A stretch of DNA of 64,000 nucleotides from JAPPHA01 sp963662705 (lineage in GTDB: Bacteria > Pseudomonadota > Alphaproteobacteria > Rhodobacterales > Rhodobacteraceae). The stretch spans positions 5,022,001-5,086,000 of the forward strand of contig OY759767.1 in assembly GCA_963662705.2 (NCBI GenBank), read 5' to 3'. The notes beneath the pieces are model-generated. The model made no database searches, had not been told where the DNA came from, and was given only the letters and a program-made list of their open reading frames with translations. The translations under genes were made by a program, and so were the position numbers. Below, one piece after another: positions 17,251 through 26,466 of the stretch (positions within the stretch are counted from its first letter, which is position 1; each line of letters opens with the position of its first letter).

Positions 17251-17530
17251 GCGAACTTGGCTGGCAGCACGCGCCCATCCTAACAGAAGAGTGTCATTCA
17301 CTCCCGTCGACATGATCCTTTGCAGAGCCGTTGTCGGCGTGCACCACACATCAATTGCCGGCCCGACTTGTCGAACCCTACTTCGTGGGGGTTCGTGTCT
17401 CACGGTGTCGGTTCCTCCATTCAGTTAGCGAGACCCGTGACGTACCGATCCTGCCGCATGTTCGAGTTCCGTCGGAATCTGGTTTTTATGAAAACACCAC
17501 GGTTACTCTGGCAATGCATTACACTGGTTT

Positions 17531-17810
17531 ATGGAATTTGAGTGGGATGAAGAAAAAACCAAAGCAACATCGCCATGCATGGTGTGAGCCTTGTCGACGC
17601 AAAAAACGCATCTTTGAGTGCTTCACCCTTGATGTTGTCGATGATCGCTATGACTACGGCGAAGAGCGGGTCATCAGCCTTGGCATTGCGGGCGGTGTCG
17701 TAGTCTTGGCAGTTGCACGCACAGAGCGCCGGGGAGCAGGATCATCTCTGCGCGGCCCGCCAAAAAATCCGAGAAGGAACGATATGACGAAGCGGTACGA
17801 CAAAGCCTTA
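17531..17810 (+). pseudogene. BrnT-family toxin, frameshifted
   Basis: BrnT ribonuclease-toxin blocks appear in successive frames: MEFEWDEEKTKA from an ATG at 17531, then NIAMHGVSLVDA, then RIFECFTLDVVDDRYDYGEE and RVISLGIAGGVVVLAVARTE, and finally SRIISARPAKKSEKERYDEA running into the brnA start. Three frame changes are needed, so the toxin cannot be made as one chain. Gaps at AAAGCAACA and GCAAAAAACG suggest small indels in A-runs. Family knowledge: BrnT is an RNase toxin inhibited by BrnA. Confidence 0.8.
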
Positions 17811-18047
17811 ACCCTGGAGGAGATCGCGGCGATCCCGGATGGTGACATAAACACAGATGACATACCGGAATTGGGAGTGGGATTTTGGGCGAACGCGACG
17901 GTGGAGCCACCACGCACCAAGCCCAACATCAGCCTAAGAGTGGATGAGGAGGTTGTGGCTTTCTTCAAAGCCAATAATCCAAATGGTTATACCGCTCGGA
18001 TGGCAGCAGTTTTGACCGCGTATATGCGGGCGCATCAGTCAAAGTGA
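17784..18047 (+). CDS. brnA: BrnA-family antitoxin, orphaned
   Basis: 87 residues, intact. I chose the ATG at 17784, which follows GAGAAGGA and overlaps the end of the toxin remnant as in other brnTA operons. The N-terminal part has DINTDDIPELG, a BrnA hallmark; the C-terminal part (NISLRVDEEVVAFFKANNPN, then RMAAVLTAYMRAH) is the ribbon-helix-helix-like DNA-binding and dimerisation segment. Family role: binds BrnT and represses the operon. With brnT broken, only the antitoxin survives. Confidence 0.85.
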   Translation: MTKRYDKALTLEEIAAIPDGDINTDDIPELGVGFWANATVEPPRTKPNISLRVDEEVVAFFKANNPNGYTARMAAVLTAYMRAHQSK

Positions 18048-18190
18048 TGACCATGGGAACCAGGCTACCGCCTCATGAGAAATGATTTTAGTTGTCGCGG
18101 CACCCCGTGACCGGAGCAAACCGAAAGATCATTCAAAAACCCGCCAGAAAAAATTTCGGGTGTTTGGGCGATGTTCCTCCTCAGCGTGGT

Positions 18191-18571
18191 TCAAACAGCC
18201 ATGACCATCGGGCCGATTGGGCGGCCAGCAAGTATGTGGACGTGAAAGTGCGGAACTTCCTGTACGCCGTCCCTGCCGGTGTTTGCAATCATCCGATATC
18301 CCTTCCCGCCTTCGCCCGGCGAGAGATTCAGTTTTTCGCACACACCCCGAACAGTCTCAAAAAAGCCGACAATCTCTTCATTCGTGGCGGCTGACTGGAA
18401 GTGGTCGAAACAGACGTACGGACCCTTTGGAATGACCAGAACATGGACGGGTGCTCGTGGAGAAATGTCCTCGAATGCGAGCGCGTGCCCGGTATCGAGA
18501 ACAGTCCGGTTCGGAATCTCTCCGCGCAGGATCTTGGCGAAGATATTGTCATTGTCATAATCGTAAGCCAT
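18191..18571 (-). CDS. HIT-family nucleotide hydrolase
   Basis: 126 residues from MAYDYDNDNIFAKILRGEIP. The start at 18571 follows AGGAG; an earlier frame start at 18607 adds unrelated residues. The histidine-triad motif is HFHVHILAGRPIGPM near the C-terminus, and N-terminal features (FEDISPRAPVHVLVIPK) match HINT/PKCI-type HIT proteins. Family role: hydrolysis of nucleoside phosphoramidates such as AMP-lysine. Single gene, housekeeping. Confidence 0.92.
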   Translation of the reverse strand: MAYDYDNDNIFAKILRGEIPNRTVLDTGHALAFEDISPRAPVHVLVIPKGPYVCFDHFQSAATNEEIVGFFETVRGVCEKLNLSPGEGGKGYRMIANTGRDGVQEVPHFHVHILAGRPIGPMVMAV

Positions 18572-18716
18572 TGGTTGTACTCCTGACACCTGGTTTCTGG
18601 AAATCACGTGACGGGCTCAGCTAAAATCCCGCTCGCTTCATCCGCATGACCCGATATCCCCCCCCCCGGATTTCGGAATCCCGGGAACGGGTAATTTCGG
18701 GATTTCCGGGTCCGTG

Positions 18717-18753
18717 AAAACGCGCCGAACGACGATTCCGGAAGGCGCGTTTT
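18717..18753 (-). terminator. Rho-independent terminator after the PfkB-family kinase gene
   Basis: Perfect 10-base arms AAAACGCGCC / GGCGCGTTTT around a 17-base loop, 28 bases past the stop of the kinase gene on the minus strand. The A-rich and T-rich outer arms give a U-run on either strand, so it may stop transcription both ways. Confidence 0.65.
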
Positions 18754-18780
18754 GTCGGTGCGGTTCATGCAATTCCCAAA

Positions 18781-19800
18781 TCACGAATTCAGTTCGCGGT
18801 GAACAAGTTCCCCGAGATCCGTCCTTGGCCGTGCCCCGACATGCCTGATCACCTCTCCCGCCGACAGGCAACCCAAGCGGGCGCACAGCTCCGGTTCGAA
18901 CCCTTCAGTCAAACCGTACAGAAATCCCGCTGCGAACAGGTCACCGGCGCCGGTCACGTCGACAACGGGACCAGGCCGGGCCGGCACCCGGCGCAATTGC
19001 TTCCCTGAAACGACAACGGCGCCCTCGCTTCCCAGGGTGCAGGCAAGGATCGCCACCTCTTTCCTCGCCTTCTCGACGGCCCGTTCCAGATCGTCGATTC
19101 CGTAGAGAGCCTTCAATTCGTGCTGGTTGCAGAACAGGAGATCCACGTCCTCCCTGACCATCCTTCTGAAGGAGGAAAGATGACGTGAAACGCAGTAAGG
19201 GTCGGAAAGCGTCAGCGAAACGCATCCCCCTCCAGCCTTGCAGTACTCGATGGCTCTTGCAAACGCGGCGTGGCCGTCAGGGCCATCGAACCGGTATCCC
19301 TCAAGATAAATCCAGCCCGTCCGTTCCATCAGCGATCGGTTGATGTCGCGGGAACCTAGAGTCTCGGAGGCACCGAGATAGGTATTCATGGAACGCTCAC
19401 CGTCGGGAGTGACCAACACCATGCAGCATCCGGTATCCGTTCCCTGCCCGGACGGTGTCATCGGAGTCTCGTATTTCACTCCGAGACTCCTGATATCATC
19501 GGCAAAAACATGCCCTAGACGATCGTCAACGACCTTGCCGACATAGGCGGTACAACATCCCATGTCCGCCAGTCCCGCGATCGTATTGGCCGCCGACCCA
19601 CCCGATACTTCGCTTGGCGATACCATGACGCGCCGGATGTCGGCAGCCCGCTGCCCGTCGATCAGTTGCATCACGCCTTTCCGGACACCGTGTTCGACAA
19701 GGAACGACTCTTTGCAGTGGGCAAGAATGTCCACCATCGCGTTCCCGATTCCGACAACTTGGATTTGCCGGGTCACGCGGTCTTGTCCTGGAAACGACAC
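18781..19800 (-). CDS. PfkB-family sugar/nucleoside kinase (adenosine-kinase-like)
   Basis: 339 residues. The N-terminal signature is SGGSAANTIAGLADMG and the C-terminal PfkB motif is VVDVTGAGDLFAAGFLYGL, with the catalytic Asp in GAGD. VGIGNAMVDILA at the start fits the adenosine kinase/ribokinase branch. Family role: ATP-dependent phosphorylation of a sugar or nucleoside, substrate not determinable. The first 28 bases overlap the end of nth, so the two are probably co-transcribed and coupled. Confidence 0.88.
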   Translation of the reverse strand: MSFPGQDRVTRQIQVVGIGNAMVDILAHCKESFLVEHGVRKGVMQLIDGQRAADIRRVMVSPSEVSGGSAANTIAGLADMGCCTAYVGKVVDDRLGHVFADDIRSLGVKYETPMTPSGQGTDTGCCMVLVTPDGERSMNTYLGASETLGSRDINRSLMERTGWIYLEGYRFDGPDGHAAFARAIEYCKAGGGCVSLTLSDPYCVSRHLSSFRRMVREDVDLLFCNQHELKALYGIDDLERAVEKARKEVAILACTLGSEGAVVVSGKQLRRVPARPGPVVDVTGAGDLFAAGFLYGLTEGFEPELCARLGCLSAGEVIRHVGARPRTDLGELVHRELNS

Positions 19801-20417
19801 AGGTCATGGATCATGCAATCCGGGCATTCGGGTTTGCGCGCCTTGCAAACGTAGCGGCCGTGCAAGATCATCCAGTGATGCGCATGTTGTTGAAACTCGG
19901 CGGGAACATGGTCCTCGATCGCCCTTTCGACCGCGGCCACATCCTTGCCTACTGCAACGCCCGAGCGATTTCCGAAGCGGAAAATATGCGTATCAACCGC
20001 TTGCGCAGGGAGGGAAAACCACATGTTCAGAACGACATTCGCGGTCTTTCGTCCGACACCCGGAAGCCCGACCAGCGCGGCCCGTGAAGAAGGAACTTCA
20101 CCTCCGTACTCCTTGATCAGGATCTGGCTGAGCCGGATGACGTTCTTTGCTTTCTGCTGATACAACCCGATGGTTCGAATGTATTCGATCAAACCGCTTT
20201 CGCCGAGTTGCACCATCTTGTCCGGTGAATCGGCGATCTGAAACAGTGACCGGGTGGCCTTGTTGACGCCAGCGTCTGTCGCCTGTGCCGACAGAACGAC
20301 GGCGACCAGCAGCGTAAATGCATTCACGTGCTCAAGTTCACCCTTTGGCTCCGTACGATGCGTCCGGAACCGGGTGAAAACTTCGTGCATTCCATGATAG
20401 TCGAGTTGACGCGACAT
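19773..20417 (-). CDS. nth: Endonuclease III (DNA glycosylase/AP lyase)
   Basis: 214 residues, the usual length. The helix-hairpin-helix LVGLPGVGRKTANVVLN carries the catalytic Lys (124), and VDTHIFRFGNR carries the catalytic Asp (142). The [4Fe-4S] cluster ligands are Cys191, 198, 201 and 207 (C-x6-C-x2-C-x5-C). Role: removes oxidised pyrimidines in base excision repair. Divergent from the ada-like gene at 20571, so two DNA-repair genes share one promoter region. Confidence 0.96.
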   Translation of the reverse strand: MSRQLDYHGMHEVFTRFRTHRTEPKGELEHVNAFTLLVAVVLSAQATDAGVNKATRSLFQIADSPDKMVQLGESGLIEYIRTIGLYQQKAKNVIRLSQILIKEYGGEVPSSRAALVGLPGVGRKTANVVLNMWFSLPAQAVDTHIFRFGNRSGVAVGKDVAAVERAIEDHVPAEFQQHAHHWMILHGRYVCKARKPECPDCMIHDLCRFQDKTA

Positions 20418-20570
20418 TCGGTCTGTTTGACACGCGAAAGGTCAGGTTCCAAGTCCGAATGAACTCCGGATTCACATCGGGTTCGAATGCGCAGGATTCG
20501 GGTCGATACGGGACGTGAATTACGCCATTTCCCTCTATGAGGCGTACGATCAGGAACAGTACGAATTAAC

Positions 20571-21443
20571 ATGGAGTCAGAACTGATGTCGGAACACTCG
20601 TATCACTACCGGCTCATGGCCCGCGCCATCGACCATATCGCCCGAACGGTTGACGAACAGCCAAGGCTTGATGACGTGGCGGAAGCGGTAGGGCTGTCTC
20701 CTGCGCATTTCCAGCGTGTCTTCAGCCGTTGGGCCGGGGTCAGTCCAAAGAGATTCCAGCAGTTCGTGACGCTCGGAAACGCCAAGGCGCTGCTGTTGAA
20801 TCGGCATACCATGCTCGAGACGGCACTTGCTTCGGGCCTGACCGGATCCGGGCGACTCCACGATCTTTTCCTGACATGGGAAGCCATGAGTCCAGGCGAA
20901 TTCGCGAACCGCGGATCGGGGTTGACCATTCGCTACGGCTGGTTCGATTCTCCTTTCGATGACATGCTCGTCATGGCCACCGATCGCGGGATCTGCGGGG
21001 TCGGATTTTCTGCCGAAACCGGTCCCGACGCGGTCTTCAACGACCTTGCCGGACGCTGGCCCGACGCAAGGATCATCAAGGATCCCGGCGCGTTGGCCGG
21101 ACATGCCGACAGGATTCTCGATGGGTCCGGGCACGTTGGCCTGCACCTTCTCGGAGCACCGTTTCAGATCAAGGTCTGGGAAGCGCTCCTGAACATACCA
21201 TCCGGGCGTGTCACGACGTATTCCTGTGTCGCGAACCACATCGGGTCACCTCGAGCAGCGCGCGCGGTCGGGACCGCGGTCGGGAGAAATCCCGTGAGCT
21301 GGCTGATCCCCTGTCACCGGGTCATCAGGCAAACCGGCCAACTCGGCGGTTATCATTGGGGTATGTCGATCAAGCGGGCAATGCTGGCGAGGGAAGCAGC
21401 CCGGGACAACCCGGACGAACGCTCATATGTCCACGCGGGGTGA
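20571..21443 (+). CDS. Ada-like AraC-type regulator fused to O6-alkylguanine-DNA alkyltransferase
   Basis: 290 residues. Residues about 15-115 form an AraC-type HTH (LDDVAEAVGLSPAHFQRVFS); the C-terminal half is an MGMT domain with the methyl-acceptor site NPVSWLIPCHRVI. The zinc-binding N-terminal domain of E. coli Ada is absent, as in many bacterial relatives. Role: direct reversal of O6-methylguanine and likely activation of repair genes. Starts at 20571 or 20586 (MSEHSYHY) are both possible. A decayed copy of the 3' half lies at 26110-26466. Confidence 0.9.
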   Translation: MESELMSEHSYHYRLMARAIDHIARTVDEQPRLDDVAEAVGLSPAHFQRVFSRWAGVSPKRFQQFVTLGNAKALLLNRHTMLETALASGLTGSGRLHDLFLTWEAMSPGEFANRGSGLTIRYGWFDSPFDDMLVMATDRGICGVGFSAETGPDAVFNDLAGRWPDARIIKDPGALAGHADRILDGSGHVGLHLLGAPFQIKVWEALLNIPSGRVTTYSCVANHIGSPRAARAVGTAVGRNPVSWLIPCHRVIRQTGQLGGYHWGMSIKRAMLAREAARDNPDERSYVHAG

Positions 21444-21459
21444 CACTGTATATCCGCAG

Positions 21460-21620
21460 GATTCTTTTTGGGGGTGTTCCGCCTCTCGCGCGATGATGCT
21501 GCGGACGTGGACCTGGTCGAGCAGCTTCAGGGCCTCGGCGGATGGAAGGCGGTTACGCGCCGGCAAGAGACCATGGAGGTCGAGGACGGTGCCGAGTGCA
21601 CAGCCGGGCGCATCGAACGG
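21460..21620 (-). pseudogene. HipA kinase fragment
   Basis: The minus strand reads VLDLHGLLPARNRLPSAEAL then KLLDQVHVRSIIARE, parallel to the intact HipA at 26972 (IDLKGLLLTGNHLSSVDALK, LIDQVIFNILVANTD). Similarity stops just before the catalytic Asp. It begins about 20 bases after the ada-like gene, an arrangement repeated next to the ada copy at 26466. Confidence 0.6.
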
Positions 21621-22095
21621 GTGGCCACAATCTTCGGTGCCATCGTCTGGCGAAACCTTGCCGTGACCCTGCTCGGGAGGGACCGCCTCGGTCTGCCGCC
21701 TGATGTCCTGTTCATCGACGCGAAGATCCCCGTTCTGGCGACCTCCATCGACCACGGGGGTCGCGGCCCCCTCATGACACCGTGGCCACGGCGATTCTGA
21801 TCGCGCCCCGGGACAGCGGAACCATCGATTCGAGGCGCCCCCGGGGGCGAACGTCACGTGGCTCGGGTCCACAACCCTCGCCCGAATGTGTGCCGGGTAT
21901 CGTCCACTGGCCATGAGTCACGCAAAAAGAGGCAATGGGTGAGAACGGCTCTACCAGCAACATCAATAGTGGATGCGTAGGCCTGGACTGGAAGAGGGGC
22001 AGACCACAGAGGTCTGCCCCACGTTGTTCGGAATCGTGGCGTTTCCATGTCCGGAGGAAGGCCTGCGGCGATTCATGCCGCGGGCTTCCCCTCGC
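21621..22095. other. Intergenic with a perfect hairpin
   Basis: No gene recognised. At 21996-22020 a 10-base perfect stem (GGGGCAGACC / GGTCTGCCCC) with a five-base loop lies about 75 bases beyond the katG stop. There is no T-run, so terminator function is only possible, not shown. Confidence 0.45.
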
Positions 22096-24288
22096 TCAGG
22101 TCAGATCGAAACGGTCGAGGTTCATCACCTTGTCCCAGGCGGCCACGAAGTCGTCCACAAACCGCTGACTGGAGTCCTCCGATCCATACACTTCCGCGAT
22201 CGCCCGGAGCTGCGAGTTCGACCCGAAGATGAGGTCGACCCGGGTGCCCGTCCACCTGAGTTCGTCCGTTGCACGATCGCGGCCCTCGAACACGTCCTCC
22301 GACTCGGACGCTGCCTGCCACGTCGTACTCATGTCGAGCAGGTTGACGAAGAAGTCGTTGGTGAGCATTTCCGCCCGCTCGGTAAAGACGCCGTCCCGGG
22401 TCTGTCCAACGTTCGTGTCCAGGACGCGCATTCCGCCGACGAGTACCGTCATCTCGGGTGCCGTCAGTCCCAGCAGCTGGGCCCGGTCGACCAGGAGTTC
22501 TTCCGCTGACACGACGTACCCGCCGTTGAGGTAGTTCCTGAACCCGTCCGCTTCGGGTTCGAGCGCCGCGAAGGATTCGACATCGGTTTCCTCTTGCGAT
22601 GCATCCGCGCGACCCGGGGTGAACGGGACCGTCACGGCATACCCGGCGCTGTTCGCAGCCTGCTCGACAGCCGCGCAACCGCCCAGCACGATGACGTCGG
22701 CCAACGACACCCCCTTTCCATTGGCCCGCGAGCCGTTAAATTCCCGCTGGATTCCCTCGAGGGTTTCCAGAACGGATGCCAAACGGGCGGGCTGGTTGAC
22801 CTCCCAGTCCTTCTGCGGCGCGAGGCGAATTCGCGCGCCGTTCGCTCCGCCGCGAAGGTCGGAGCCGCGGAAGGTCGAAGCAGAAGCCCAGGCGGTCGAA
22901 ACCAGTTCGGAGACAGAAAGCCCGGAAGCAAGAATGCTGCCCTTCAGTTCGGAGATATCCCGCTCGTCGATCAACTTGTGCGGTGCGGCCGGGATGGGGT
23001 CCTGCCAGATCAGCTCCTCCTCGGGAACTTCCGGGCCGAGATAGCGCACGCGCGGACCCATGTCGCGGTGGGTTAGCTTGAACCACGCCCGCGCGAAGGC
23101 ATCCGCAAACGCGTCCGGGTTCTCGTGGAAGCGCCGCGCGATCGGCTCGTAAATCGGGTCCATCCGCATGGCCATGTCCGCCGTGGTCATCATCGGTGCA
23201 TGCCGCTGCGACGGATCGTGGGCATCCGGAACGGTGTCCGCGCCCGCGCCGTCTTTCGGCACCCATTGCCAGGCGCCGGCAGGGCTCTTCGTCACTTCCC
23301 ACTCGTAGCCGAACAGGGTGTCGAAATAGCTGTTGTCCCAAGTTGTCGGCGTGGACGTCCACGCGCCCTCGATGCCACTCGTGATCGTATCGCTGCCCTT
23401 GCCGCTGCCGAAGCTGTTCTGCCAGCCGAGTCCCTGAGCCTCGATGGGGGCACCCTCGGGTTCGGGACCGACATGGGCAGGGTCGCCGGCGCCATGAGCT
23501 TTGCCGAAGGTGTGGCCGCCAGCGGTGAGCGCGACGGTTTCCTCGTCGTTCATCGCCATCCGGGCAAAAGTCTCGCGGATATCGCGGCCCGAGGCGACCG
23601 GGTCAGGTTTGCCGTTCGGCCCTTCCGGATTGACGTAGATCAGGCCCATCTGGACGGCAGCCAGAGGAATCTCAAGCTCCCGGTCGCCGGTATAGCGCTT
23701 ATCCCCGAGCCAAATGTCCTCGGTGCCCCAGTAGATGTCCTCTTCGGGTTCCCAGACGTCCTCGCGCCCGCCGGCGAACCCGAACGTCTTGAACCCCATC
23801 GATTCCAGCGCACAGTTGCCGGCCAGGATCATGAGGTCGGCCCAGGAGATCTTCCGGCCATACTTCCGCTTGACAGGCCAGAGCAGCATGCGCGCCTTGT
23901 CGAGGTTGCCGTTGTCTGGCCAGCTGTTGAGCGGCGCGAAGCGCTGCGTGCCGGTACGTGCGCCTCCGCGGCCGTCACCGGTCCGGTAGGTGCCGGCACT
24001 ATGCCACGCCATCCGGATGAAGAGCGGCCCGTAGTGACCGTAGTCGGCCGGCCACCAGTCCTGCGACGTGGTCATCAGTTCGAAAATATCCCTCTTGACC
24101 GAATCGAGGTCGAGGCTCTCGAATTCCTTCCCGTAGTCGAAGTCCCCACCCATCGGATTGGCCAGGGCAGAATGCTGACGCAAAACGTTGAGCTTCAGCT
24201 CGTTCGGCCACCAGTCCCGGTTCGACGTACCGGCACCGGCGGCGTTTTCCCGGGTCCCCTGCGTGACAGGGCATCTCCCTTCGTTCAT
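22096..24288 (-). CDS. katG: Catalase-peroxidase
   Basis: 730 residues from MNEGRCPVTQGTRENAAGAG; I chose the ATG at 24288 because it follows AAGGAGGACATC, rather than the frame's upstream start at 24435. The distal haem residues are in RMAWHSAGTYR (Trp and His), the covalent Trp-Tyr-Met partners in MGLIYVNPEGPNG and ETFARMAMNDEE, and the proximal His in TAGGHTFGKAHG. The second, inactive peroxidase-like domain is complete. Role: removes hydrogen peroxide and has peroxidase activity. Divergent from the OxyR-like gene. Confidence 0.97.
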   Translation of the reverse strand: MNEGRCPVTQGTRENAAGAGTSNRDWWPNELKLNVLRQHSALANPMGGDFDYGKEFESLDLDSVKRDIFELMTTSQDWWPADYGHYGPLFIRMAWHSAGTYRTGDGRGGARTGTQRFAPLNSWPDNGNLDKARMLLWPVKRKYGRKISWADLMILAGNCALESMGFKTFGFAGGREDVWEPEEDIYWGTEDIWLGDKRYTGDRELEIPLAAVQMGLIYVNPEGPNGKPDPVASGRDIRETFARMAMNDEETVALTAGGHTFGKAHGAGDPAHVGPEPEGAPIEAQGLGWQNSFGSGKGSDTITSGIEGAWTSTPTTWDNSYFDTLFGYEWEVTKSPAGAWQWVPKDGAGADTVPDAHDPSQRHAPMMTTADMAMRMDPIYEPIARRFHENPDAFADAFARAWFKLTHRDMGPRVRYLGPEVPEEELIWQDPIPAAPHKLIDERDISELKGSILASGLSVSELVSTAWASASTFRGSDLRGGANGARIRLAPQKDWEVNQPARLASVLETLEGIQREFNGSRANGKGVSLADVIVLGGCAAVEQAANSAGYAVTVPFTPGRADASQEETDVESFAALEPEADGFRNYLNGGYVVSAEELLVDRAQLLGLTAPEMTVLVGGMRVLDTNVGQTRDGVFTERAEMLTNDFFVNLLDMSTTWQAASESEDVFEGRDRATDELRWTGTRVDLIFGSNSQLRAIAEVYGSEDSSQRFVDDFVAAWDKVMNLDRFDLT

Positions 24289-24697
24289 GATGTCCTCCTT
24301 TGCGTGTGATGTGTTGCCTCCAGGCGGCACTGGCGATCGCGCCAGGGCGCATGCCGGTTCCGGCATCGGGTGACAACGTTCGAAGCGTGAAAACGCACAG
24401 CAGCAGCCGCACCTGACTTTGCTGGTCGGGAGCACCGCCGGCCGATTGTCGCAGGCTGCATCCAGAGCGCTGGATCCGTTGACGCCCGTCGTGCGGAGTT
24501 GGGGAAGTCTGCACCCGCATGGTACCTTTCACCCCGCTTTTCCGTATCGATCCGCTGGATCATCGGAAGGCCTCACGTTCCGGAAGCAGCCCGTTCGGCT
24601 GCAAGGGCGAGCGTAGGCGTTTCGTTTCTTCGTGTACAACGATTATTATTTGTTATTACAATCGTATTTGACGAACATTCGTGTCCGGAGCCATTAG
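24289..24697. promoter_or_regulatory. katG/oxyR divergent promoter region
   Basis: About 410 bases between the two starts. Most is GC-rich, but 24630-24680 is AT-rich and carries the inverted repeat described separately. Expected to hold both promoters and OxyR sites. Confidence 0.6.
24639..24665. promoter_or_regulatory. Candidate OxyR binding site
   Basis: ACGATT and AATCGT form an inverted repeat with a 15-base AT-rich spacer, 33 bases before the OxyR-like gene. Position and AT-richness fit LysR-type autoregulation. It does not match the E. coli OxyR consensus word for word. Confidence 0.4.
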
Positions 24698-25600
24698 ATG
24701 AAACGCCTGCCCACAATGAAGCAACTTGAGTATCTTACGGCGCTCGCCGACACACGGCACTTCGGGCGCGCGGCCAAGCGATGCAATGTCACACAGTCGA
24801 CGCTGAGTGCAGGAATCCGCGATCTCGAGTCGGTACTCGGCACCCCGGTTGCAGAGCGTTCGAACAGGCGCGTGTTGATTACGCGTGTTGGTGTTGAGAT
24901 CGCCGAAAAGGCGAAGGCTTTGCTGCGCGACGCCGAAAAGATCATGGACGTGGCCAGCGCTGGCCGCTCCCCGATGACAGGGGAAATCCACTTGGGCGTC
25001 ATCCCGACGATCAGCCCGTTTTTCCTGCCACGCATCCTGCCGACGCTGAGAGAGAAGTTTCCGGAGTTGACCATATACCTGAGAGAGGAGCAGACGGCCC
25101 CGATGCTCGTCCGCCTGGAAGACGGAGAATTGGACACCGTGCTGATCGCGCTGCCATGGGAGACCGGCGACCTTGCCGTCGAGGACATCCTTGAAGACGA
25201 GTTCCTGTTCGCATGCGACCGGACTCACCCGCTCGCCGACGCCGGCGTGGTGCCGCTCAAGGCGCTTGCCGGTGAACACCTGCTGCTGCTCGAGGAAGGC
25301 CATTGCCTGCGCGGCCACGCACTCGACGTTTGCCGCATCGGCGACCGGGGCGCGCGAACGCAGTTCGAGGCGAGCAGTTTGCACACGCTGGTGCAAATGG
25401 TCGCAGCGGGAATCGGAGTCACCCTGGTTCCGCAGCTCGCGGTCGACGCTCAAATCGCCCTGGGTACGGATATTTCACTCTCACGTCTTGCCACACCTGC
25501 GTCGCGGCGGATCGGATTGGCCTGGCGCAAGACGTCGCTGAGGGCGGATGAGTTCCGGTTGCTCGCGGACACATTGCGCGAATCGATGAACATCGCGTGA
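24698..25600 (+). CDS. oxyR: OxyR-type LysR-family peroxide sensor/regulator
   Basis: 300 residues. The N-terminal winged HTH is MKQLEYLTALADTRHFGRAA followed by QSTLSAGIRDLE. The effector domain contains EEGHCLRGHALDVCR: Cys203 and Cys212 have the spacing of the redox pair Cys199/Cys208 of E. coli OxyR. Role: disulfide formation on H2O2 exposure activates katG, here the divergent neighbour. The start may be 24698 or 24716 (MKQLEYL). Confidence 0.93.
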   Translation: MKRLPTMKQLEYLTALADTRHFGRAAKRCNVTQSTLSAGIRDLESVLGTPVAERSNRRVLITRVGVEIAEKAKALLRDAEKIMDVASAGRSPMTGEIHLGVIPTISPFFLPRILPTLREKFPELTIYLREEQTAPMLVRLEDGELDTVLIALPWETGDLAVEDILEDEFLFACDRTHPLADAGVVPLKALAGEHLLLLEEGHCLRGHALDVCRIGDRGARTQFEASSLHTLVQMVAAGIGVTLVPQLAVDAQIALGTDISLSRLATPASRRIGLAWRKTSLRADEFRLLADTLRESMNIA

Positions 25601-26109
25601 GATTTTCGCCTCCGTGTTGTCCGCTGTCCGCTCTTGACGCCGCGCAGCCGGCCGCATCCGGATTGTTCCGTTGCTGATTGTCGTCCGGCACACGGCGGAG
25701 GAAACCGCGCGGTGCAGGTCGATCGAGCATTTCTCGCCGATGCAGAACCGGGTCGAGGACTGCCATCATAAGCCGTTAATGCCTTCCGGCCCGATTAAGT
25801 TGCGTTCGTTCGTACGATACTGAATCCGGCTTCGATCATGACACTCGCATGCGCTTTTTCGGTCTTTCGGGAATTGGGGCGGCAAAGCCGACGAGCGTAC
25901 ACGACCGTGCCTCTGAACGGTTTCCCCTATGTCAGCCGGGTTTACAAGCGGCTGGCAGCGAGCGCATTCGCGACCCATTCCGAACCGCCTGCAGTTCTTC
26001 AGGGGAACTGCGCCGATTTTTTCTTTTTACCGGATTTCCGGTCGGCACGCTCTTCTGGCACTTGCCGCTGCGCCGCCAGTGCATGGACGCGGAGGGTATT
26101 CGGCTGGAC
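25601..26109. other. No recognisable gene
   Basis: About 500 bases after oxyR. Frames up to 104 residues exist near 25849-26163 but show no motifs. It may include more of the decayed ada copy, which I could align only from about 26110. Confidence 0.4.
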
Positions 26110-26466
26110 CGTGCACCGCAGATCGGTCCCGGCTTGAACTTTGGCGATCTTACCGGTGACTAGCCCGAAGAAACGATCGTCCGGGATCCTGGCCCGTCGG
26201 CCTAACATGTCGGCAGGATTCAGGGGGATCCGGGCATGTCACAACCTATTCCTGCACCGCAACCCACATCGGAAATCCACGCGCGGCACGTGCCGTCGGA
26301 CCGTAGTCAGAAAAGTCCCGCGAGCTGGCTGACCTCCTGCCACCGAGTCATCGGGCTAACCGAACAACTCGGTGGCTATCACAGGGGTTTGTCGATCAAG
26401 CAAGCAATGCAGACGAGGGAGGCCGCCCGGACCACCTGGACGGACTCATGCGTCCACACGGGGTGA
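26110..26466 (+). pseudogene. Decayed copy of the ada-like alkyltransferase (3' half)
   Basis: Nucleotide similarity to 21030-21443 of the intact gene is visible from a part equivalent to NDLAGRWPDARII through the stop codon. It has an in-frame TAG (26161), an internal deletion of roughly 75 bases before the region equivalent to TTYSCVANHIG, and further shifts. The end reads SPASWLTSCHRVIG, keeping the acceptor Cys but changing IPCHRV to TSCHRV, then EQLGGYHRGLSIKQAM. The HTH part is not detectable. Confidence 0.75.

Noticed and set aside
21996..22020. Perfect 10 bp hairpin as katG terminator
   Set aside because: No U-run on the katG strand, so terminator function is not claimed; listed only as a hairpin.
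23125..24309. 394-residue plus-strand frame
   Set aside because: Lies antisense to katG, follows its codon structure, and has no recognisable motif. A GC-rich shadow frame.
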